This document shows positions 42,343 through 49,566 of a stretch of 64,000 bases of DNA, one piece after another (position 1 is the stretch's first letter; each line of letters opens with the position of its first letter). The DNA comes from Ardenticatenales bacterium (GTDB taxonomy: Bacteria > Chloroflexota > Anaerolineae > Ardenticatenales > Ardenticatenaceae). A model generated the notes under the pieces. That model was not told where the DNA came from. It made no database searches and saw only the letters and a list, made by a program, of their open reading frames with translations. Location: the NCBI GenBank assembly GCA_020634795.1, contig JACKAZ010000010.1, positions 1-64,000 of the forward strand, in the 5' to 3' direction. Both the position numbers and the translations under genes were made by a program.

Positions 42343-43779
42343 ATGACCCAACGCATCAAATTCGGCACCGACGGCTGGCGCGGTCGGATCGCCGATGACT
42401 ATACCTTCGAGACGCTGCAGCGGGCCGCACAGGGCTACGCTGACTATCTGAAATCGATCGGCGATGACGCCAAAGGGATCGTGGTGGGCTACGACAACCG
42501 CTTCCTCGGCGAAGAATTCGCCAACACCGTTGCCGAGGTGATGGCGGGCAACGGCATCCGCGTCTATCGCACCGCACAGCCCACGCCGACCCCCGTGATC
42601 GCCTTTGCGATCCTCCACCTGAACGCGGGCGGCGCGGTCAATGTGACGGCCAGCCATAACCCGCCGACCGATTCCGGCTTCAAGATCCGCGCCGATTATG
42701 GCGGCGCGGTGGCGCAGGACGACCTTGCCACGGTCGAGGCCAACATCCCCGACAATCTCGACGGGGTCCAACGCATGAGCATCGACCAAGCGATGGAAGA
42801 CGAGGTCGTGGCACGGGTCGATGTCGGGGAAGCCTACCTCGAAGCGATCAGCGCCCTGGTCGATCTCGACGCGATCCGCAATTCGGGCCTCCGCATCGTG
42901 GTGGACCCCATGTGGGGCGTGGGAGCGGGCTGGTTCCCGCGCCTGCTGGAAGGGGGCACCGTCGAGGTGATCGAAGTGCAGAATGTTCGCAACCCGGCCT
43001 TCCCCAACATGGGGCGCCCGGAGCCGATTCCGCCCAACATTTCGGCCTGCCAGAACGCGGTCAAGGGCCACGGCGCGCACGTCGGTATCCTGACCGATGG
43101 GGATGCGGACCGCGTGGGCATCGTGGCCGAGGATGGCACGTTCATCAACCAGCTTCAGGTCTACGCGCTCTTGGCCTACTACCTGCTGGAAGTACGCGGA
43201 GAGCGGGGCGCCATCGTCAAGACGCTCTCCACCACCTCGATGCTGGAGAAGCTGGGCCAAGAATATGGGGTTGATGTCCACGAAACGGGGGTCGGCTTCA
43301 AATATGTCGCGCCGAAAATGGTGGAAACGGCGGCGATGATCGGCGGCGAAGAGTCGGGCGGCTATGCGTTCCGCGGCCATGTGCCGGAACGTGACGGCAT
43401 ATTGGCCGGACTGATGTTCCTCGATCTGATGAGTCGCACGGGCAAGACCCCCAGCGAGCTTTTGGCCACCCTTTTTGACAAGGTGGGCGCCCATTACTAC
43501 GACCGCATCGACCTGCACTACCCCGCCGAACAGCGGGATGAGATTCTGGCGCGGGTGCGCCGCGCGGAACCGTCCTCGCTGGCGGGCTTCCCCGTTGAAC
43601 GGATCAACCGCACCGACGGCTGGAAGTACGAGCTGGGCGACGGGGGCGGCTGGCTGCTGATCCGCTTCAGCGGCACCGAGCCGGTGATCCGTCTCTATAC
43701 CGAAACGGGCCAGCAGGCAGATGTGCGGCCCCTGCTCGACGCGGGTCTCGCGCTGGCAGGATTAGAGGCCGCCGGATAG
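42343..43779 (+). CDS. Phosphohexomutase (phosphoglucosamine/phosphomannomutase type)
   Basis: 478 residues. FGTDGWRGRI start, catalytic serine loop VNVTASHNPPTDSGFKI, metal loop TDGDADRVG, GGEESGGYAFRGH and phosphate loop RFSGTEPVIRLY. The family includes GlmM (glucosamine 6- to 1-phosphate) and ManB. No ribosome site is obvious (CAGGACTCCC before the ATG). Given gmd nearby, mannose 1-phosphate supply is plausible, but substrate cannot be decided. Confidence 0.88.
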   Translation: MTQRIKFGTDGWRGRIADDYTFETLQRAAQGYADYLKSIGDDAKGIVVGYDNRFLGEEFANTVAEVMAGNGIRVYRTAQPTPTPVIAFAILHLNAGGAVNVTASHNPPTDSGFKIRADYGGAVAQDDLATVEANIPDNLDGVQRMSIDQAMEDEVVARVDVGEAYLEAISALVDLDAIRNSGLRIVVDPMWGVGAGWFPRLLEGGTVEVIEVQNVRNPAFPNMGRPEPIPPNISACQNAVKGHGAHVGILTDGDADRVGIVAEDGTFINQLQVYALLAYYLLEVRGERGAIVKTLSTTSMLEKLGQEYGVDVHETGVGFKYVAPKMVETAAMIGGEESGGYAFRGHVPERDGILAGLMFLDLMSRTGKTPSELLATLFDKVGAHYYDRIDLHYPAEQRDEILARVRRAEPSSLAGFPVERINRTDGWKYELGDGGGWLLIRFSGTEPVIRLYTETGQQADVRPLLDAGLALAGLEAAG

Positions 43780-44003
43780 GCAACCGACGCGCGTCGATAG
43801 TCTGATGTCAAAAGCAGGGGCGTAGAGCGGCTACTCAATCACCGTGTTCGCCTCATCTGGAACTCAGCCGGTAAGAGCACCCAAGGAATCGTCTTTTGCC
43901 TTCCATTGACGGCAACGGGTAGGCCCAACACGCAGTACGCAACATGTGTGGACTGAAGCCGTCGTAGCCAGTTCCACCCCTGAACTTTCGACCTTTCGCC
44001 AAA

Positions 44004-44032
44004 CATGACATACGACATATGACATTTGTCAT
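44004..44032. promoter_or_regulatory. ATGACA repeats and palindrome upstream of tatD, candidate operator
   Basis: CATGACATACGACATATGAC runs into ATGACA-TT-TGTCAT (44019-44032). CATGACAG and CTGTCAAATG words follow to 44060. Either a repressor site or another short-repeat region. The rest of 43780-44096 holds nothing else I recognise. Confidence 0.4.
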
Positions 44033-44096
44033 ACCACTCATGACAGATTACACCTGTCAAATGTCCTCTCTTGCGCCACACTGTTAGGGCTTTGTG

Positions 44097-44897
44097 ATGA
44101 TCGAGCTGATCGACAGCCATTTCCACTTGGAAAGTGAGCCGTACGACGGGGAACGAGACGAGATCGTGGCCCGTGCCGTGCAAAACGGGGTGAGTGCCAT
44201 GATCACCATCGGCACCTCAATGGAGAGCAACGCGCAAGCCGTGGCCCTCGCAGAGCGATACGACGCGCTCTGGGCGGTGGTCGGCATCCATCCCAACCAT
44301 GCCCACGAATGGGGCATAGAGGCCGAAATGGCCCTGCGCGGCTGGGCGAGCCACCCCAAAGTCGTCGCCATCGGCGAGATCGGGCTGGATTATTACTGGG
44401 ATCGGGTGCCGCCCGAGCGGCAACAGCGAGCATTCGAGGCGCAACTGGCGCTGGCCGCCGAGCTGGCGCTGCCGGTCGTCATCCACGATCGGGAGGCGCA
44501 CGGGCCGGTGCTTGCCACCCTACGCGACTGGGCCGCCACGTTGCCCGACGAAGCGCAGCGCGGCGTGTTGCACTGCTTCAGCGGCGACAGCGCGATGGCC
44601 GCCGAAGCGTTGGAGATGGGCTTTTATTTGGGGGTTGACGGACCGCTCACCTTCAAGAATGCACGCACGTTGCAAGCGATGGTCGTCGATTGGCCGCTGG
44701 ATCGCATTCTGATCGAAACGGATGCACCCTATCTGACACCCCATCCCTTCCGAGGCAAGCGGAACGAGCCGAGCTATGTCCGCTACGTGGCCGAGCAGTT
44801 GGCCGAACTGCGTCAGGAATCGTTCGAAGCTGTTGCACGTCGCACCACCGACAATGCCCGCACCCTCTTTCAACTAGAGTATGAGCCAACTCAATGA
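44097..44897 (+). CDS. tatD: TatD-family metal-dependent hydrolase
   Basis: 266 residues. Metal motif DSHFHLES at the N-terminus, AIGEIGLDYYWDR with the conserved Glu, HDREAHG with the second His site, HCFSGD and ETDAPYLTPHPFRGKRNEP. TatD enzymes are DNases/hydrolases of a TIM-barrel fold. ATG at 44097 chosen over GTG one codon earlier. The stop overlaps the next start (ATGA), so it is coupled to the prenyl synthetase. Confidence 0.94.
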   Translation: MIELIDSHFHLESEPYDGERDEIVARAVQNGVSAMITIGTSMESNAQAVALAERYDALWAVVGIHPNHAHEWGIEAEMALRGWASHPKVVAIGEIGLDYYWDRVPPERQQRAFEAQLALAAELALPVVIHDREAHGPVLATLRDWAATLPDEAQRGVLHCFSGDSAMAAEALEMGFYLGVDGPLTFKNARTLQAMVVDWPLDRILIETDAPYLTPHPFRGKRNEPSYVRYVAEQLAELRQESFEAVARRTTDNARTLFQLEYEPTQ

Positions 44898-45886
44898 GCG
44901 CGATAGAAGCCATCAGCGTCCCAACGCACCCCGTCCTGCAATCGCTCGAACCCGAACTGCGCCTCGTCCTCGACAAGATGCGCAGCGCCGCCACGGTGGA
45001 TTTGGAGGTGCTTGAGGAGGCGTTGGCTTACGTCATCGCGGTGGGGGGCAAGCTGATTCGCCCGTCGTTGGCGCTACTTACCTCTACGATGGGCCGCCCG
45101 GTCGACGAGAAAACGATCTCGCTGGCGGCTAGCCTCGAGATGTTGCACACCGCGACGCTCGTACACGACGACATGATCGACAACGCAGCGCTACGGCGCG
45201 GCAACCCCACCCTGCACAAGATGCTCGACCCCGCCAGCGCGGTGCTGCTCGGCGACCTGCTCTTTGCCCAAGCGGCGAAATGGGCCGCGGATACCGGCAA
45301 CGTGCGCGTCGTTCAGATCTTTGCCGAATCGCTGATGGCCATTGTGCATGGCGAGCTGCGCCAGCGCTGGGCGCAGTTCTACGTGGATCGCGCCGCCGAA
45401 AATTACTTCGATCGCATCTATGGCAAAACGGCAGCCCTCTTCGCCGCCTCTTGCGAAACGGGCGCGACGCTGCGCCACGCCCCGCCCCACGAGATTCGTG
45501 CCCTGCGGGAATACGGTCGCTTGCTCGGCCTCGCCTTTCAAATCGTCGATGATCTGCTGGATTTCGTGGGGGATGCGAGCCGCTTGGGCAAGCCGGTCGG
45601 CAGCGATCTGCGCAACGGCAACATCACGCTGCCCGTCATTCTCTATCTGCGGGATTATGATCAGAGTGATCTGGCCGATCGCTTCTTTTCCGATCATCAA
45701 CTGACCGACGAGCAGATCGAACAGACCATTTCAAGTGTCATCGCCTCGCCCGCCCTGCACGATTCGCAGGCGACGGCCCGCCGCCTGATCGACGAGGCGA
45801 AGGTCCAGTTGCTTGACCTGCCCCCCAGCCCGCAGATCGACAAGCTGCAAGAACTGGCCGATTACAGCGTCCAACGCGATCTGTGA
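44894..45886 (+). CDS. Polyprenyl diphosphate synthase
   Basis: 330 residues, trans-isoprenyl diphosphate synthase family. First Asp-rich motif LVHDDMIDNAALRRG and second IVDDLLDFVGD, with the GGKLIRPSL substrate motif. Makes long-chain prenyl diphosphates for quinones or carrier lipids (octaprenyl/heptaprenyl type). Translationally coupled to tatD. Chain length cannot be read with certainty. Confidence 0.93.
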   Translation: MSAIEAISVPTHPVLQSLEPELRLVLDKMRSAATVDLEVLEEALAYVIAVGGKLIRPSLALLTSTMGRPVDEKTISLAASLEMLHTATLVHDDMIDNAALRRGNPTLHKMLDPASAVLLGDLLFAQAAKWAADTGNVRVVQIFAESLMAIVHGELRQRWAQFYVDRAAENYFDRIYGKTAALFAASCETGATLRHAPPHEIRALREYGRLLGLAFQIVDDLLDFVGDASRLGKPVGSDLRNGNITLPVILYLRDYDQSDLADRFFSDHQLTDEQIEQTISSVIASPALHDSQATARRLIDEAKVQLLDLPPSPQIDKLQELADYSVQRDL

Positions 45887-46037
45887 GGGAGTACGGCGTA
45901 CACGGTATTTTTACGCTGGTTTGCGATGAACTAACCATGTGGCCCATGCCCCATGCCCGACGCGGCAGAACGATTGCGTAAAATCGGGCGCAACGCTCTG
46001 TCACGCAGACCGTTGGCCTTAACCGCACTGATCCGTT

Positions 46038-46994
46038 ATGCTCTCGATCATCATCGTCTCGTGGAACACCGTCGACCTGCTGCGCCGATGCCTCGCTTCG
46101 ATCGAAGCGGAACGCGGCACGACCGCGCTGGAAATCATCGTGGTCGACAATGGCAGCCTCGATGGCACCCCCGCGATGATTCACGCGGAATTTCCGCGGG
46201 TGACAGTGATCGAAAGCCAAGAAAATCTCGGCTTCAGCGCGGGCAACAACGTGGGCATGGCCGCCGCGCAGGGCGATTTCTTGCTGTTACTCAACCCCGA
46301 CACCGAGCTGACCCCCGGCGCCCTGTCCCACCTGCTCGACTTCATGGCGGCCCATCCCGCCGTCGGCCTCGTCGGCCCCGAGCTGCGCTACGGCGATGGC
46401 AGCCATCAGCCGAGCCGCCGCCGCTTCGCCACGCTCCCGACCCTCTTCCTCGACAGCACGCCGCTTGCGCCGCTGCTCGGCCCGCTCCGTCGTCGCTACT
46501 ACATGGCCGATCGCGCCCCCGACCTTGCGCAGCCGGTCGACTGGCTGGTCGGGGCTGCCCTTCTGATCAGACGAGCCGTCTACGTGCAGGTCGGGGGCTT
46601 CGACGAGCAACTGTTCATGTATTTCGAGGAGAGCGATTGGCAGCGGCGCATCAAAGCGGCGGGCTGGTCCATCTGGTACGAGCCTGCCGCACGCATCATC
46701 CATCACGAGGGGGCATCAAGCGGTCAAGTCGTGACGCAGCGCCATATCCACTTCAACCAGAGCCGCATCCGCTACACCGCCAAATGGCACGGCCCGCGCT
46801 GGGCGCGGCGGCTGAGCCGCTGGCTCTGGCTACTTTTCACGTGGGAGAGTCTGGTCGAGGGCGCCAAGTGGCTGCTCGGCCACAAACGGCCGCTGCGCGC
46901 CGCCCGCCTCCAGAGCTACGCCACCGTCCGTCAAGCGTTGGACGGCGACGGAGAGCAGGTAACGCAGAGCGGAACGGCAACGCAGAGCAGTTAA
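46038..46994 (+). CDS. Family 2 glycosyltransferase
   Basis: 318 residues. GT-A fold: SIIIVSWNTVDLLRRCL, VDNGSLDGT, the NLGFSAGNNVGM motif and NPDTEL (metal DxD-like), then VDWLVGAALLIRR and GGFDEQLFMYFEESDW, as in rhamnosyl/glycosyl transferases of surface polysaccharides. The last 16 residues (EQVTQSGTATQSS and neighbours) and the stop are encoded by AACGCAGAGC decamers, so the natural C-terminus seems to have been replaced or extended by the repeat. Confidence 0.9.
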   Translation: MLSIIIVSWNTVDLLRRCLASIEAERGTTALEIIVVDNGSLDGTPAMIHAEFPRVTVIESQENLGFSAGNNVGMAAAQGDFLLLLNPDTELTPGALSHLLDFMAAHPAVGLVGPELRYGDGSHQPSRRRFATLPTLFLDSTPLAPLLGPLRRRYYMADRAPDLAQPVDWLVGAALLIRRAVYVQVGGFDEQLFMYFEESDWQRRIKAAGWSIWYEPAARIIHHEGASSGQVVTQRHIHFNQSRIRYTAKWHGPRWARRLSRWLWLLFTWESLVEGAKWLLGHKRPLRAARLQSYATVRQALDGDGEQVTQSGTATQSS

Positions 46995-47069
46995 CGCAGA
47001 GCAACGCCCAACTCATTAAACTCACAAAACTCATTAAACTCATTAAACTCATTAAACTCATTAAACTCA
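46955..47069 (+). repeat. Decamer array joined to nonamer array between two glycosyltransferases
   Basis: AACGCAGAGC-type units (46960-47003) overlap the GT2 stop codon. They are followed after CAACGCCC by seven AACTCATTA/AACTCACAA nonamers that end directly at the ATG of the next gene (AACTCA-ATG). The 45-bp spacer seen at argC-argB is absent here. Confidence 0.92.
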
Positions 47070-48224
47070 ATGAACCTGCTCTTCCTCACCGGCGAATATC
47101 CCCCGATGCGGGGCGGCGTGGGCGATTACACCGCCTACTTGGCCGCGCCACTGGCCGCGCAGGGCCACGGGGTGACGGTGCTGACCCAGCGGGAAGCCGC
47201 AGGGGCCACCACGTTGGGCGTTGCGGTATTGCCACGAATGGCGCGGTGGGGCGTTGGGGAATGGCGTGGGATGGCGCGGCTGGCCCAACGGGCGGACGTG
47301 GTGCATATCCAGTATCAGGCCGCCGCCTTTGGCATGGGCGTGGCGCCGCAGCTCATGGCGGCCTTCTTGCGGCGCGTGACGAAACGACCGGTCGTCATCA
47401 CCTTCCACGATCTGCGTGTCCCTTACCTCTTTCCAAAGGCGGGGCCGTTGCGCGAAAAGTCGATGCGATTCTTGGCGCGGAGCGCGTCGGCAGTAGTGGC
47501 GACCAACGCCGAAGATGCCGCCACCTTGCGCGGCTGGGGGGTCGAACGGCGATGGCAGATTCCAATCGGGGCCAACCTTCCGCTCGATCTTCCGCCACAA
47601 TCCCCCGTCCGCTGGCGCGACCGTTGGCGGATCCCCCACGACGCGCCGCTGCTGAGCCATTTCGGCTTCGTGAATCGCTCCAAAGATACCGAAACGCTAT
47701 TGCGGGCCGTCGCCGCGCTACGGCCGCAGTGGCCCGATCTGCATCTGCTGATGATCGGTGAGCGCGTGGGGGCCAGCGACCACAGCAACCGCGCGTATGC
47801 GGACGAGATTGAGGCGTTGGCGGAGGAACTGGGGCTGCGGGAACCGTTTTTGCAGTGGACGGGGTCGCTTCCGGCGGAGGAGGTGGTGGCCGGATTGCGG
47901 GCAGCGGAGGTGGTCGTGCTACCCTATCGGGACGGCGCGAGCCTGCGCCGTGGCACGCTGGCGGCCCCGCTCGCCCTGGGCCGGCCCGTGGTGACCACGC
48001 AGCCGACGACCCCCATCCCCTTTTTGAAGGATGGCGACAACATCCGCTTCACCGCGGCCGAATCGCCTACGGCATTGTCGTCGGCCATTGCTGCGCTGTT
48101 AGCGGACGGGGCGCTGCGGGAACGGATCACGGCGGGGGCGGCCACGCTTTCACATCACTTTGACTGGGCGCAGATCGCGGCACAACATCACGCCATGTAC
48201 CAAGAGCTTTTGAGCGACGCATGA
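47070..48224 (+). CDS. Family 4 glycosyltransferase
   Basis: 384 residues, GT-B fold. N-terminal LLFLTGEYPPMRGGVGDYT, VVHIQYQAAAFG and FHDLRVPYLFPKAG. C-terminal donor domain has LLSHFGFVNRSKDTETLLRA and VVVLPYRDGASLRRGTLAAPLALGRPVV. Probably adds a sugar to a surface glycan. No Shine-Dalgarno sequence: the nonamer array touches the ATG. Its stop overlaps the following gene (ATGA). Confidence 0.9.
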   Translation: MNLLFLTGEYPPMRGGVGDYTAYLAAPLAAQGHGVTVLTQREAAGATTLGVAVLPRMARWGVGEWRGMARLAQRADVVHIQYQAAAFGMGVAPQLMAAFLRRVTKRPVVITFHDLRVPYLFPKAGPLREKSMRFLARSASAVVATNAEDAATLRGWGVERRWQIPIGANLPLDLPPQSPVRWRDRWRIPHDAPLLSHFGFVNRSKDTETLLRAVAALRPQWPDLHLLMIGERVGASDHSNRAYADEIEALAEELGLREPFLQWTGSLPAEEVVAGLRAAEVVVLPYRDGASLRRGTLAAPLALGRPVVTTQPTTPIPFLKDGDNIRFTAAESPTALSSAIAALLADGALRERITAGAATLSHHFDWAQIAAQHHAMYQELLSDA

Positions 48225-48769
48225 AAACCACGATGATCCTTGCCTCCACCGCGCTGGACCACGCTCCCCCGTGGCTGGTCGATGCCATCTCGTTGTTCCG
48301 CGAGGTCGGGCAACGGATTTACGTGGCGGCGCCGCTGTCGGGCGATGGGCAGTGGTGGCGTGCACGTCTGGGGGCAGAGGGACTGCTGCCGTTGTGGAGC
48401 GGTCAGTCAGCGTGGGCGACCTTGCTCAACAGCTATCGCGTCAGCCATTGGGCGCGCGGCTGGCGACCGGAATGCTACCTTTCGCTCGATCCGCTGGCGG
48501 CGCTGGCGGCCCACAGCGGACGGGGGCGCAGCGGCGGCTATGGTCTCTCCGTCCTCTGGCTCGACAACCCACCACGCGGCTGGCTCGCCACACACGCCTT
48601 TCGCGAAGCGGATCGCCTCATCGTCGACCGCCATGAGCTGGCCACGCAGCTCATCGCCCACCACCATGCGCGGGGCGGCGACCTGACCGTGCTGCCCAAT
48701 GGCAGCGCCGCGCCGCTCGTGGCCCAGTGCATGGCCTTCTTCGACGAACCGCCCGGTGTGTTGGGCTAA
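48221..48769 (+). CDS. Half-length glycosyltransferase-like protein
   Basis: 182 residues resembling only the N-terminal (acceptor) domain of a GT4 enzyme: RIYVAAPLSGDGQWW, LSVLWLDNPPRGW, ADRLIVDRHELATQL and the inter-domain word TVLPNGS. It stops where the donor-binding domain should begin. Overlaps the preceding GT4 gene by 4 bp. Either a natural partner subunit or a truncated gene. Confidence 0.6.
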   Translation: MKTTMILASTALDHAPPWLVDAISLFREVGQRIYVAAPLSGDGQWWRARLGAEGLLPLWSGQSAWATLLNSYRVSHWARGWRPECYLSLDPLAALAAHSGRGRSGGYGLSVLWLDNPPRGWLATHAFREADRLIVDRHELATQLIAHHHARGGDLTVLPNGSAAPLVAQCMAFFDEPPGVLG

Positions 48770-48897
48770 CGGAAGAGGAATGAGCGGAAAGCCAGAGCAG
48801 CAATGCAAGCCCCCCTCCAACCCGTCCAACCAACAACGCTCCACTCCTAAACGCTTAACCGAACCACCCCTTCCCCCTCACTCCAGCACTCACTAGC

Positions 48898-49566
48898 TCA
48901 TTCCGCGCCAGGACTCCCCTGCCACTCCGCCTGCCCCTCCCGCACTTCGTCACGGGTAAGACCGCCCACGCTCAGCGCGGGGTCGCTCTGCGCGAGCAGG
49001 TGATCGTAGAAGCGGTCGCCCTCCTCGTGCCACGCATCGGGTGCGCCTTCCGAGTCGGCGATTTCCCAGAGCCACGTCTCGGCGTCGGCCCATCGCCCCT
49101 TGTCGCAGAGGTAATGGTAGAGCCGCTGCTGGGTGGCGACGGGAAGTTGGAAGTTCGACAGCGCTTCCACAACGGGGAGCGTGTGGTCCCATTCGGCAGG
49201 GACCGTGCTCGCGTGATCCTCTTCGTGCGCGGTCAGGAAGAGGTGCAATGCACGCAGATAGCGATGGTAGCCCTGCTGATCGTGACCCCGTGCGGCATGA
49301 ACGTCGCCCTCGGCCTTGAGGAGCACGGCCAGCAGCGTGGTGCTATCCACGTCTAGCCGTCCGTTGCCGTCGCGCAGCATCGCCAGCAGCGTCTCCTCGC
49401 CGATGGCATTGACAAAATCGGAGCGCCAGCCAAAGAACTCCTCCATCGTCTCGTCGATCAACTGGAAGGCGCCATCGAAATCCTTCAGGTCGATCATGCC
49501 CGTCAGCAGTTGCAGCCGCAGAATGAGCTGCTCGATCATGTTGAGGATATAGTCACGCTTTATCAT
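48898..49566 (-). CDS. DUF6483-like helical protein
   Basis: 222 residues, all-helical. The start MIKRDYILNMIEQLILRL matches a family of small cytosolic proteins of unknown function; a central GYHRYLRALHLFLTAHEE suggests TPR-like helices. The ATG overlaps the stop of the UPF0182 gene (ATGA), so it is co-translated with a membrane protein. An upstream start would add 35 residues overlapping that gene. Confidence 0.72.
   Translation of the reverse strand: MIKRDYILNMIEQLILRLQLLTGMIDLKDFDGAFQLIDETMEEFFGWRSDFVNAIGEETLLAMLRDGNGRLDVDSTTLLAVLLKAEGDVHAARGHDQQGYHRYLRALHLFLTAHEEDHASTVPAEWDHTLPVVEALSNFQLPVATQQRLYHYLCDKGRWADAETWLWEIADSEGAPDAWHEEGDRFYDHLLAQSDPALSVGGLTRDEVREGQAEWQGSPGAE

Noticed and set aside
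42229..43518. 429-codon minus-strand frame under the phosphohexomutase
   Set aside because: Antisense of a gene with all family motifs intact.
45953..47761. Very long plus-strand open frame (about 600 codons) across the glycosyltransferase genes
   Set aside because: It is out of frame with two well-supported glycosyltransferases and its translation is Arg/Pro/Ala-rich shadow sequence.
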